A DNA stretch of 64,000 nt from Rhizobium leucaenae USDA 9039. GTDB lineage: Bacteria; Pseudomonadota; Alphaproteobacteria; Rhizobiales; Rhizobiaceae. This document shows positions 1 through 7,855 of the stretch, piece by piece (the stretch's first letter is position 1; every line of letters begins with the position of its first letter). The notes beneath the pieces were generated by a model. It saw only the letters and a program-made list of their open reading frames with translations, did no database searches and was not told the origin of the DNA. The stretch lies in assembly GCF_000426285.1 (NCBI RefSeq), contig NZ_AUFB01000014.1, positions 1 through 64,000 of the forward strand, written 5' to 3'. The translations under genes and the position numbers were made by a program.

Positions 1-171
1 CCCAGGCAAGGGCCAGTTTAACCCAGCCGCCGCTGCGCGCTGCAGATTATCCTGCACCGTGCTACGCGCAATTCCCAACACGACGGCAATCTCACGCGAG
101 CTGGTTCCGCTTGCTGCAAGCCGCAGCATTTGTCGCAAATGTCTCATGGTCAGCCTTCTCTTTGCCGGCAT
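1..171 (-). CDS. istA: IS21-family transposase IstA, N-terminal part (runs off window)
   Basis: Only the first 57 codons lie in the window. They encode an N-terminal helix-turn-helix of the kind that opens IS21 IstA transposases (MPAKRRLTMRHLRQML, then SSREIAVVLGIARSTV). The ATG at 171-169 is chosen because GAGGGG sits about six bases upstream on the minus strand. Tandem 23-bp repeats lie just upstream, as expected for the terminal DNA of an IS21 element. The catalytic core and IstB would lie left of the window, so it cannot be said whether the element is intact. Confidence 0.8.
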   Translation of the reverse strand, partial: MPAKRRLTMRHLRQMLRLAASGTSSREIAVVLGIARSTVQDNLQRAAAAGLNWPLPG

Positions 172-247
172 CAAAATCCCCTCGTTCACCGCGAGGTATT
201 TGATGCCAAAGTTGCTGACCCAGGGAGTGATGTTCAGTGTCGAAAAC

Positions 248-339
248 TGGCCGGTCTTTGATCGGAACGGTGGCCGGCTTCAAATCGGAATGGTGGCCGG
301 TCTTTGATCGGATTGGCGGCCGGCTTCACGTCGGAATCC
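248..339. repeat. Four tandem 23-bp repeats, IS21-type terminal repeats
   Basis: Four adjacent copies of a 23-bp unit begin at 248, 271, 294 and 317. Each starts with GGCCGG and has TCGGA near its end. Copies 1 and 3 read GGCCGGTCTTTGATCGGA, while copies 2 and 4 read GGCCGGCTTCA then TCGGAA, so two variants alternate. IS21 elements carry several internal repeats near each end that bind the transposase. The position just outside istA fits this role. The true outer tip is probably close to 340. Confidence 0.75.
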
Positions 340-469
340 GCAGCCTTGTCACCAAACCATGCAATCACTGTTCCGATCGTTAGCCTGAAAATGCTATGGG
401 CCAGCTGCCTACCGCGAGAGCTTTTATCCAAGGTATGTGATCTTGCTCCGGTCGGTTGCTGTTTTCCCA

Positions 470-646
470 TCATCGCAGCGTTTGCGGACGAATAGGTCGA
501 TCTCTCTCAATTCGAATGGCTTTAAGAAGGGCAGCTTTTTCGAGGCGTGCGCCGACATCGCCGGTGGTGATATCGCGGTAAACCGTAGCTGTCTTCTCGT
601 GAATTGGACATATGAACCGCTTCTCGTGTGATCTAGCCATGTTCAT
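470..646 (-). CDS. Small CPIHE-motif protein (split form)
   Basis: A 58-residue protein of unknown function. It reads MNMARSHEKRFICPIHEK, continues through ITTGDVGARLEKAALLKAI, and ends with a basic tail (RIERDRPIRPQTLR). Its start codon overlaps the stop of the upstream small gene in an ATGA (646-643), which predicts translational coupling; the inner ATG at 640 is an alternative start. A close relative is encoded at 24967-25230, where the same sequence is fused behind the small membrane segment. CxxH could bind a metal, but a single such pair proves nothing. Conservation between the two copies supports it as a real gene. Confidence 0.65.
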   Translation of the reverse strand: MNMARSHEKRFICPIHEKTATVYRDITTGDVGARLEKAALLKAIRIERDRPIRPQTLR

Positions 647-771
647 AGCCCCATCCTAAGTGCCGGAAAGCCGATGGCGAGACCTGCCGTTGCTCCGGCC
701 AATAAGACCGACGCTTCGATGAAAAATAGTGTCAAGCTGTGCCCGTTTAAGGCAAAAAGAACGGGTTTCAT
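643..771 (-). CDS. Small single-span membrane protein, coupled to the CPIHE gene
   Basis: A 42-residue product with a basic/polar N-terminus (MKPVLFALNGHSL) and one hydrophobic span (roughly FIEASVLLAGATAGLAIGF). A good ribosome-binding site (AAAGGAG, five bases before ATG) and an extended -10 promoter (809-817) precede it. The stop overlaps the next start by four bases. The N-terminal part of the fused protein at 24967-25230 aligns with it (IETSILMAAMIAVMAM against IEASVLLAGATAGLAIG), so this is the membrane half of a two-part protein. Confidence 0.6.
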   Translation of the reverse strand: MKPVLFALNGHSLTLFFIEASVLLAGATAGLAIGFPALRMGL

Positions 772-808
772 GTTCACTCCTTTTATAATTATTTTCTAAG
801 AGTGGCTT

Positions 809-817
809 ACTATAACA
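809..817 (-). promoter_or_regulatory. Extended -10 promoter for the small two-gene operon
   Basis: On the minus strand TGT-TATAGT lies about 38 bases before the start codon at 771, within AT-rich DNA. The fused paralogue has TGC-TATACT in the same relative place (25269-25277). No good -35 is visible at either locus, which fits extended -10 recognition. Confidence 0.45.
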
Positions 818-1179
818 TATAATTTTAGAATTTTCTCATAATATCTAAAAAACAATAAAATAATCTTTCGCGACGGGTCTGCTTCATGTTCTCTTCGCCC
901 CGGCAAAACCAATGATTCTGAAATCGGCTGTCTGCTTTTGGACGCGCTCCGGCCTGCATGCCGAACGCAGGGCCGGCGATTTAGCGACAGTCAGTTGCCA
1001 TTCACAACTTTAACCACATGGCTGATTCGCTGTTTCTGGCTATGGTTGCGGCGATTTGTACAACATACTTTGCTGGCGAGATTTCCGAGAACGTTGAGAC
1101 CGCCGTTCATCGCATACGGCCTCTTAAGCACGCGACAATGTTGGTGGAATATGTCGTCAGAAGGAACGTCAGTGCCGAC

Positions 1180-1625
1180 GCTCCGATTTCTGAATGCAGC
1201 ACAAGTGCGCCGGAGATTGAAAAGCGGCGGCGTTGGCACCGGTCCAGCCACAACCAACGAGCCGGCGCGTTGACGAAGCGTATGTGAAGGTTCGCGGTCA
1301 ATGGGCGTACCTGTATCGGTACGTTGACAAATTCGGGAACGCCCATTGAATTTTATTTGTCACCGACGTGCAACGCTAAGGCAGCGAAGCGTTTCCCAGC
1401 GAGGCCTTGAATGGCCTCGAAGGATGTGGAAAAGCCAATAATCATCAACACCGACAAGGCCCCGACCTATGGCATCGCCATTGCCGAACTGAAGGCCGAG
1501 GGTAAATGCCCTGACGTGCCGGCATTGCTCGCTCAAAATCTTGAAATCCATGCAACAGTGAGGTGATCAGGGTTCCAAGTAAGCGCAAACGTATCCAAAG
1601 ACCAAAATTTTTAACAGAGCCCTGA
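1180..1625 (+). pseudogene. Decayed IS6-family transposase (copy 1)
   Basis: Pieces of an IS6/IS26-type DDE transposase appear in different frames. APEIEKRRRW is followed by VDEAYVKVRGQWAYLYRYVDKFGN (around 1205-1345), then NAKAAKRF, then EKPIIINTDKAPTYGIAIAELKAEGKCP (around 1420-1515). VDEAYVKVRG contains the first catalytic Asp and INTDKAPTYG the second. At least three frameshifts or stops separate the blocks, and the region with the catalytic Glu is unrecognisable. The end near 1610-1625 (ACAGAGCCCTG) resembles an IS6 terminus. Confidence 0.75.
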
Positions 1626-1733
1626 CCATTGTGCTATCGTGGAATCAGGCGCATGCTCACCTCGTCAGCAGCCATTTTAACGGGCGCTGTTGGTTGAGGG
1701 CATAGCCCTCGCCCCAACCGAGAGGAGGGCCTC

Positions 1734-2081
1734 GTGTCTTCCGACATTCGCCCTGCCATACAAATAGATTCTATTCCCGAACAGGCGACTGCAGCCGCTT
1801 CCGTTCGCGACAAAGAAAGGTCAAAACGTAGCGCGACGCATCTACGCCTTGTCTTTAATAATCCCACGCCGCTTCCCAGGGATGCCGATCTTATTTCGGC
1901 CGTCCTGAGAAAGTTCGAAGCTTCGGCTCTCGACACACGAGACATGACCGTGACGGCGAAAGGTGCCGACGTGACGCTGCGCGGAACCATTCGCGGCGAA
2001 GGAGAGATATTGCGAGCTGTCTCGGTGGCGAGCTCCGTTCGAGGAGTCCGTGTTGTCCATGATGAGCTTTTCGGGCGCTAA
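1734..2081 (+). CDS. BON-domain protein
   Basis: A 115-residue protein with a GTG start, chosen for the AGGAGG at 1723-1728. The C-terminal half (about residues 48-112) is a single BON domain: DADLISAVLRKFEASALD, then VTVTAKGADVTLRGTIRG and a closing VRGVRVVHDE. BON domains bind membranes or phospholipids and occur in stress proteins such as OsmY. There is no signal peptide, so this copy is probably cytoplasmic or works at the inner face of the membrane. The first 45 residues are low in known motifs. It is the first intact gene after the IS6 debris. Confidence 0.75.
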   Translation: MSSDIRPAIQIDSIPEQATAAASVRDKERSKRSATHLRLVFNNPTPLPRDADLISAVLRKFEASALDTRDMTVTAKGADVTLRGTIRGEGEILRAVSVASSVRGVRVVHDELFGR

Positions 2082-2111
2082 TTTTTGCATCAAGCGAGAA
2101 TGTTGGCCCAC

Positions 2112-2213
2112 CTAAACCGGCATTATCATCGAGGCGATTATGCCAACCACGCTGCTAATGGAGTAGAAGATCGACAACCAGCAAGGCACAGATGATAGAT
2201 TTAGGTCCCGCAT
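2112..2213 (-). CDS. Possible 33-residue membrane peptide
   Basis: A 33-residue frame starts MRDLNLSS and then carries a hydrophobic stretch (WLSIFYSISSVVGIIASMIM), enough for one membrane span. CAGGAGAT lies about ten bases upstream of the ATG. Nothing else lies between the BON gene and the cold-shock gene. No family is recognised. The call rests on the ribosome-binding site and the composition only. Confidence 0.4.
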   Translation of the reverse strand: MRDLNLSSVPCWLSIFYSISSVVGIIASMIMPV

Positions 2214-2391
2214 GCAGTTTTATCTCCTGGCATCAATAATCCCAGACTTAATTAAACCGTAATACCTCGCTAAGCGGATTAATCGTCTTTGGCCAGCTTG
2301 GCTTTCGCGGCGTCAGAGGTTTTCGACCCGCCAATCTTCTCCAATCGCCGATATCGCAACACTGTGACTGGCTATTCCAGGGGAAGTTTTC

Positions 2392-2598
2392 ATGATCAAC
2401 GGAACGGTAAAGAATTTCGATCCTATTAAGGGCTATGGATTTATCCTTCCGTCCGACGGCAGCCTTGCCGTGTTCTTCCATTCCGAGACGGCGGACAAGG
2501 CAGGCATAGCGGGCCTGACGGCGGGCCAGAGACTGAAATTCAGTTTCGAATTCGACATTCAGGGGCGCAGATCGGTCGCCAGTCTCGAGCTTGTATAG
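2392..2598 (+). CDS. Cold-shock domain protein
   Basis: A 68-residue CspA-type protein with one cold-shock domain. GTVKNFDPIKGYGFI holds the first RNA-binding motif (KGYGFI). The second motif reads AVFFHSE, where most family members have VFVHxS. It should bind single-stranded RNA or DNA and act as an RNA chaperone. GGGGAAG lies before the ATG. It is more divergent than the second cold-shock protein at 28746-28955, which keeps KGFGFI and DVFVHIS. Confidence 0.85.
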   Translation: MINGTVKNFDPIKGYGFILPSDGSLAVFFHSETADKAGIAGLTAGQRLKFSFEFDIQGRRSVASLELV

Positions 2599-2634
2599 CG
2601 GTTGCTGCTTACGTTCGTGGCCCCTGAAAGCGAC

Positions 2635-3003
2635 ATGTCACCAGAAATAGCGGTCAGAAATGCGGGCACCATGTCGTCCCACCGCCACAGTATGGGCCAG
2701 ACAGTCGGGCTGAAGGACAGGATTGGCTTATCTCCGATAGCTGCTTATATTTACCGGATTGAAGGCCTCCTACCAGTGAAGGACGGTGTCGGACGATATC
2801 GTCTGCGGAATGACGAAATGGGCAGGAGCGTGTCATCTCCGAAAACAATCTCTAAGTCATCGAGCCGATCTCTGATCCTGATGCTGTTTTTTCTGATTGA
2901 AGGCATGTTTTTATACGCGCGACAGCCCGATACAGGCCGCCGCTTCGCCCGGCACACGAAGGTCGATCAACGTCATGGAAAACGATCACTGGATCTTCGA
3001 TGA
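2635..3003 (+). pseudogene. Remnant of the small 'GQ-LK...LP..YR[VIL]R' family
   Basis: Around 2690-2830 the frame encodes MGQTVGLKD, then YIYRIEGLLP and GRYRLRNDEMGR. The same pattern occurs at 12010-12264 (VGQSLQLKDGF, LPTRGNMLQYRIRSEDERHERV) and, intact, at 28346-28636 (PGDSIVLKH, VLPETRGAVRYRVR). There is no convincing ribosome-binding site, and the sequence after about 2830 no longer resembles the family. It is probably a decayed copy. Confidence 0.4.
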
Positions 3004-3276
3004 TTTCGGTATGCATTGCGAAATGCGGAACGAAACACGCGAAATAGAAGCACGGCGGCTTGCCGAACTAACGTCCGTCCGCGACATGGATCTTCTTTAC
3101 TGGCCCGTTCAGATCGCCAGCGAAACCGATTCGACATAGAACGTTTTCTCGGAGCCCATCAGGAGGCACTTGTCAGGCATGCGGACCGCCGCGGACCTGA
3201 AATCGATCCGGTTCTGCTTTCGGAAAGTATGAAAGTGGCTCGTGACATTTGGGCCGAACGTCCCGTTTGCGGATAG
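2975..3276 (+). pseudogene. Frameshifted hypothetical gene
   Basis: An acidic N-terminal part begins at 2975 (MENDHWIFDDFGMHCEM) and runs to LLYWPVQIASE. It then stops soon after about 3120. In another frame the following bases encode IERFLGAHQEALVRHADRR and PVLLSESMKVARDIWAE. The two parts have matching composition and would join into one protein of about 100 residues after a single base change. The function is unknown. Confidence 0.45.
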
Positions 3277-3288
3277 GGCATGCGATCA

Positions 3289-4159
3289 TGACCATTTTCT
3301 CCGTTCGCCATGTCACCTCGTATCGCTATTTCCGTGCTGTTGCCTTTGGGGAGCGCCGAGTGATGTTCCGGCCTCGCGACAGCTTCGATCAACGGCTGAT
3401 CGAAGAATCTCTGGTAACCTATCCCGAACCCCGCCGTGTGCGCCGGATTCATGATGTTTTCGGGCACCTGCGTCGCGCTCGTCGATATTACATCTTCCGC
3501 CCCCGAACTGCATTTCGAAACGTGGATCACGCTCGACCATGCGCTTCCGCCTGCGCTGGATTTCCAGATCGACAGCGCAGCACGGTATTGACCTGTCCGT
3601 TCTCCTACGATGCAGATGTGGTTCCCGATCTCGAGCCGGCAATGCATTGTCACTGCGCTGATCCGAATGACGAGATTAGACATTGGGCGCGCCAGTTCGT
3701 CCGCCACGGCCAGCCTACGGAAATCGGGCACCTGCTGATGACGCGCTGTTACGCGATTCGCGAGAGCTTTTCCTGCGCGCGCCGCCTCGAAGACAGAACA
3801 GAGACGCCGGTTCAGACCCTTTCGCTGCGGTCAGGCTCATGTCGCGATTTTGCGCTGTTGATGATGGAGGCGGGGGCCGCTCGCTCTGGCTCGCTGCGCG
3901 CTTCGTGACCGGCTATATTTGCGTCGCTGACCGCGATGGCAGCACCACGCTCGAAGGAGGTCCGCGCATGCTTGCCAAGTCTATCTTCCCGGCGCCGGCT
4001 GGATGGAGTTCGACCCGACCAATTGTCGGCAATCGCGACCTTATTGGCGCGGCCATTGCCCGTGAGGCCAGCCAGGCGGTCCCGTTGCGCGGCAGCTACG
4101 ACGGCAGACGTTCTGGTTTTAGCGGTATGATAGTGCAGGTCAACACTATGACCGGATAA
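3289..4159 (+). pseudogene. Decayed transglutaminase-like protein
   Basis: The locus opens MTIFSVRHVTSYRYFRAVAFGERR, a typical bacterial transglutaminase N-terminal domain. It shifts frame near 3458 (VALVDITSSAPELHFETWITL) and shifts again near 3590. It then returns through the catalytic region SGSCRDFALLMMEA (about 3835), and shifts once more into AHACQVYLPGAGWMEFDPTN (about 3970-4020) before ending in IVGNRDLI. Cys and His motifs are still readable, so decay is recent. An intact, different member follows directly at 4256. Confidence 0.85.
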
Positions 4160-4255
4160 ACCGGCAACGAAACGGGCCTGCAGGGACTCCACATTGCTGT
4201 CCAGTTTCGCAATTGCCTTCCGTGTATGCTCGATCTCTCACATAAGGAATACAGG

Positions 4256-5068
4256 ATGAAGATACGCGCCGGATTTCACATAGGCTACGAGTGCACGCAG
4301 CCCACACCGATGCTGCTTGTGCTGAACATCCATCCGTCCCGCCGCGCCGATCTGTTCTGCGACCAGGTTTTGGCGTTCGACAGGCCGATCGAAGCTTGGA
4401 ATTACACTGATGTGTTCGGCAATTCCTGCAGCCGAATCGTCGCGCCGCCGGGGCTGACGACGATTTCCACGGAATTCGAGATCTATGATAGCGGGCAGCC
4501 AGATATCGTGCCGGAAGGCGCGCTTCAGCATGCGATCAACGACCTGCCGAACGAGGTTCTGGTCTTTCTGCTCGGCAGCCGCTATTGCGATACCGACAGG
4601 CTTGCCGATTTCGCTTGGGCGCGATTTTCGCAGACGCCGCTCGGATGGGCGCGTGTGCAGGCCATCTGCGACTTCGTCCATAATCACATCACCTTTGACT
4701 ATATGAAGGCCGATCCGCTTCGCACGGCGCATGGCGGATTTACCGACAAGACAGGGGTTTGCCGTGACTTCGCCCATCTTGCCATTGCGCTGTGCCGTTG
4801 CATGAATATTCCGGCACGATATTGCACCGGCTATCTCGGCGATATCGGCGTGTCGGCCGATCCTAACCCGATGGATTTCAGCGCGTGGTTCCAGGTCTAT
4901 CTCGGTGGCCATTGGCATACGGTGGACGCCCGTCATAACAGGCCGCGCACCGGGCGAATTTTGATGGCGACCGGCCGTGACGCGACGGACGTCGCCCTGT
5001 CAACGGCTTTCGGACCAGCAACGCTTGCCCGTTTTGAGGTGATTACCGAAGAAATGCAGCAAGGATGA
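4256..5068 (+). CDS. Transglutaminase-like cysteine protease-fold protein
   Basis: A 270-residue protein with a start at 4256 preferred because AAGGAA lies six bases upstream. The first 120 residues form the transglutaminase N-terminal beta domain (RAGFHIGYECTQPTPMLLVL). The core follows, with the catalytic Cys in TGVCRDFAHLAIALCR (about residue 165). The region that normally supplies the His reads MDFSAWFQVYL, with Ser where many relatives have His before AW, then WHTVDARHNRPR. Members of this group often sit in operons for peptide or polyamine processing, but none is visible here. It lies just after a decayed relative. Confidence 0.85.
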   Translation: MKIRAGFHIGYECTQPTPMLLVLNIHPSRRADLFCDQVLAFDRPIEAWNYTDVFGNSCSRIVAPPGLTTISTEFEIYDSGQPDIVPEGALQHAINDLPNEVLVFLLGSRYCDTDRLADFAWARFSQTPLGWARVQAICDFVHNHITFDYMKADPLRTAHGGFTDKTGVCRDFAHLAIALCRCMNIPARYCTGYLGDIGVSADPNPMDFSAWFQVYLGGHWHTVDARHNRPRTGRILMATGRDATDVALSTAFGPATLARFEVITEEMQQG

Positions 5069-5095
5069 ATTGAAGCAAGGGAGGCAATATTAATC

Positions 5096-5887
5096 ATGCC
5101 ATCTGAACCACGATCGCCGCGTCTGGCCGTTCTGATCGACGCAGACAACACCTCAGCGAGAATTGCCGACGGCCTTTTTGAAGAGGTTGCCAAGATCGGC
5201 GAGGCAAGCGTGCGCCGCATCTACGGTGATTTTTCGGGTACGCGCTCGCGAGGCTGGGCCGAGATCCTGGCAAAGCACGCGATCATCCCGCAGCAGCAAT
5301 TCGCCTATACGACAGGCAAGAATGCGTCCGACATCACCCTTGTCATCGACGCGATGGATCTGCTGCACAGCGGGCGTTTCGATGGCTTCTGCCTGGTTTC
5401 GTCTGACAGCGATTTCACAAGGCTCGCGGCACGCATCCGCGAACAAGGTATCGATGTTTTCGGATTCGGGGAGCAGAAAACTCCAGAGAGTTTTCGCCAG
5501 GCATGCCGACGTTTCATCTATACCGAGAACCTCTTGCCGGGAAAGATCAAGGAGGAAGGCGATACAGCCACGAGCAACAAGCCCCTACAGTCACCAGATA
5601 CGGCCAGCCTGCTGATAAAGAGGGTCTTGGCTCAGGAAGATACTGATGACGGCTGGATTAGCCTCGGCACGGTTGGCAAGCAGCTTCTCAATTTGGCACC
5701 GGATTTCGATCCGCGGACATTCGGATTCAAGAAACTGAGCGACCTCGTCCGCAAGACCGGACAGTTCGACATCGAACGAACCGAAGGCAGCCCTCTCAGG
5801 ATTCGCATCAGGCAGAAGCCGAGTGTCGAGGGGAGAGCAAAGAGAGGACGCACCCGCGGCTCAGCAAAAAGTCCTGCCACGGAATAA
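5096..5887 (+). CDS. NYN-domain putative nuclease with OST-HTH (LOTUS) domain
   Basis: A 263-residue protein. Residues about 8-140 form a NYN (PIN-like) domain: the acidic site is visible in LAVLIDADN, ASDITLVIDAMDLL and LVSSDSDFTRLAARIRE. A C-terminal OST-HTH/LOTUS domain (about 170-240) reads GWISLGTVGKQLLNL, then GFKKLSDLVRKTGQFDIER. The tail is basic. NYN proteins are predicted RNA-processing nucleases, and the LOTUS domain is a likely RNA-binding module. The substrate is unknown. GGGAGG lies a little far (about 12 bases) upstream of the ATG. Confidence 0.85.
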   Translation: MPSEPRSPRLAVLIDADNTSARIADGLFEEVAKIGEASVRRIYGDFSGTRSRGWAEILAKHAIIPQQQFAYTTGKNASDITLVIDAMDLLHSGRFDGFCLVSSDSDFTRLAARIREQGIDVFGFGEQKTPESFRQACRRFIYTENLLPGKIKEEGDTATSNKPLQSPDTASLLIKRVLAQEDTDDGWISLGTVGKQLLNLAPDFDPRTFGFKKLSDLVRKTGQFDIERTEGSPLRIRIRQKPSVEGRAKRGRTRGSAKSPATE

Positions 5888-5910
5888 CGTCGTTCATCCA
5901 CGATGACCGG

Positions 5911-6028
5911 CTAGAGCCGGATGATTTCAGGTCGAATCGACCTGAAATCTGAATCCGTCTCCAAATCAAAAAGTTAGAGCAGGATGTCGCCCGAAAACCG
6001 CACACACTTTTCGGCATCCTGCTCTAGA
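5911..6028. repeat. Rhizobium intergenic mosaic element (RIME-type)
   Basis: Two palindromes lie side by side. GATTTCAGGTCGA/TCGACCTGAAATC is centred near 5935. A longer hairpin runs from TAGAGCAGGATG (5975) to CATCCTGCTCTA (6016-6027), with CCGAAAA/TTTTCGG inside it. This matches the known RIME architecture of rhizobial genomes. It separates the NYN gene from a pseudogene and may also act as a transcription stop. Confidence 0.7.
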
Positions 6029-6038
6029 TCGCCCGCTA

Positions 6039-6712
6039 TTAGGCGTGCCGCAACTTTGCGGCATCGCGAAACGAGATCAAGCATCGGCGTTGCTCATCCC
6101 AGAGAACCAGCTTCACGCAGCGCAGGCTCTCCATCAGCGTGCTACGGCCGACACTCGCCAGTTCGGATGATCCCTCAGAGCTTCCGGCAACCTGCAGTAG
6201 GGCGCCCTACTTGACAGGTGGTGAACGTGATGGATGCTGATATTACCGGTTACCCACCGAAGCGCGAGCGGCAGATCGTAATGCGACGCTATGAAGGGCT
6301 GCATATGAAAACTGCCATTCTGGCTCTTTCGACTAATGGGTTTCCTCGAACTGGTGCTGCACGTAGAGAAGCCATATGCCCTGCGGCCCGGCCAGCATGG
6401 CGATCGGCAGATGCACCAGCAGGAAGGGGAGGACCCGATTGCCCATATCAGTATCGCGGCGATGACAGTGATCGCTAGATTTGTCGCCATGGCAGATATC
6501 CAGGGCAGCGAACCGGCTCGCATCATGCCGAAGGGCAGCCGCTGCTTGAACAGGAACGGCCGTGCAGGGCCGATGCCGAACATGATCGCCGGGTGCCCGT
6601 GGAGTCGATAATTTAGCCGTCCGAACCACGATAGGGCTTTATATTCCGATACCGCTAATGTGGTTATGTCGCCGACGGCGCGCTCATTCAGATTACCTGC
6701 TGAGGCGTGATG
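6039..6712 (-). pseudogene. Truncated and frameshifted fatty-acid desaturase
   Basis: On the minus strand the reading begins at a histidine box (HHASAGNLNERAVGDITTL). It continues SWFGRLNYRLHGHPAIMFGIGPARPFLFKQRLPFGMM and a membrane span (AITVIAAILIWAIG), then ends with the third histidine box ISIHHVHHLSSR and the terminus WDEQRRCLISFRD. The N-terminal third with the first membrane segments is missing, and at least two frameshifts occur. The parent was a DesA-type acyl-lipid desaturase (COG3239). Confidence 0.85.
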
Positions 6713-6944
6713 GTATAGTAAACTTAATAGTTAAGAGGCCAGACTATGACGCGGTTCGATTTCGGCGGTCATGTCCGGGCGATTTTCGCCCACAGGGTTC
6801 CGGTGATCATTACTTAATACACTACAACCGTTACTGGAGCGGAATTAGCCTGTACTACTCTCCTTTGCCGACATTCCTCATGCATTCCCGCCCACCTCGC
6901 CATCCTCATCCAGTTCCCGCAGTGCTACTAATACTGAGCGCAGT

Positions 6945-7445
6945 TCATTGTGGTGTTTGATGTCCGTGATCGAATTCATCTCTGAAGTATTTGGCGTCGT
7001 ATAAGAATGGGAGAAGCCGAGCCGTTCCGGACACAATCTGGGACCCGGCAGCATTGACCTTGAGGCGGGCTGTCCATCTAATCATATGGTTGTTGTCGGT
7101 CGGGTCTAACGTCGGAAACTTGAGATGGCGACTTTGATCAGTTGTGACCACATCAATGGTATAGCTATCGTCTTCAAGGTGTCGATCCGAGATGATCTCC
7201 ACATGAAACCGGCCACCTTCTGTCTTGGCATCGCCCTCGTAACCACATCGCTTGATGCAACCTGGCAAATCACCCCTGACTGTGAAGGAGATCAATGTGC
7301 CGTCCACAAGGTTGGTTTTTCCGTTAAAAGACGGCGGGTTTCCTTCGCTCATGGTAATTGAGAGCATTAAGTCGTTATCGCTGGCCGCAAAGGCAGACGG
7401 GACCAGGATGAGCGACAGTGCGGCTACGAAGACGGCATGACGCAT
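6945..7445 (-). CDS. Secreted hypothetical protein
   Basis: A 166-residue protein with a clear signal peptide (MRHAVFVAALSLILVPSAFAA, cleavage after about residue 20). The mature part is probably a beta-rich periplasmic domain (LMLSITMSEG, GTLISFTVRG, FHVEIISDRH, TARLKVNAAG) with one cysteine pair (CIKRC). GGGGGATTACT precedes the ATG. No family is recognised. It is intact, although both neighbours are pseudogenes. Confidence 0.65.
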   Translation of the reverse strand: MRHAVFVAALSLILVPSAFAASDNDLMLSITMSEGNPPSFNGKTNLVDGTLISFTVRGDLPGCIKRCGYEGDAKTEGGRFHVEIISDRHLEDDSYTIDVVTTDQSRHLKFPTLDPTDNNHMIRWTARLKVNAAGSQIVSGTARLLPFLYDAKYFRDEFDHGHQTPQ

Positions 7446-7470
7446 AGTAATCCCCCAATTGCCGCCATCA

Positions 7471-7793
7471 TTATCGGGAATCCGGGAAGAGTCGAGTCAA
7501 CTGTGCGAGCGAGCCTTGCTCCTTGAACGGCATAAACTCATCATCGCCGTCCAGATATTCCAGCTCGTGGTCAATATGATCGATCGCCCAATTCAGGGCC
7601 TCGATCTCGCTGTTTAGATGCTCGACGAGATCCGCGGTAATGATGGCGAGATCTGCCGCCGGCAGAGAGACTTTGCTGTGATGATCTTGACCTCGTCGGC
7701 CTCAAGTCCGGCGAGATGATGCTTCGTTCGCTCAATCTGAAACAGCAGCTTGCCGCGCTGGCCCAGCAGATATTCTCTCGTTTCATCAGTCAT
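7471..7793 (-). pseudogene. Frameshifted small coiled-coil protein
   Basis: The gene starts MTDETREYLLGQRGKLLFQIERTKHH at 7793. After about 41 codons (EADEVKIITAK) the frame is lost. One base change restores SLPAADLAIITADLVEHLNSEIEALNW and an acidic end (HELEYLDGDDEFMPF) that stops at 7471. The length modulo three confirms one indel. The intact product would have been about 106 residues, helical and charged. The function is unknown. Confidence 0.55.
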
Positions 7794-7855
7794 CTGCTTC
7801 CCTCGTTTGTCGCCTCTTGGAATGGCGATGACGGGTTCGGAATTAGCTCGTCTTA

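Noticed and set aside
248..339. Tandem repeats as a CRISPR array
   Set aside because: The units are directly adjacent with no unique spacers and belong to an IS21 end.
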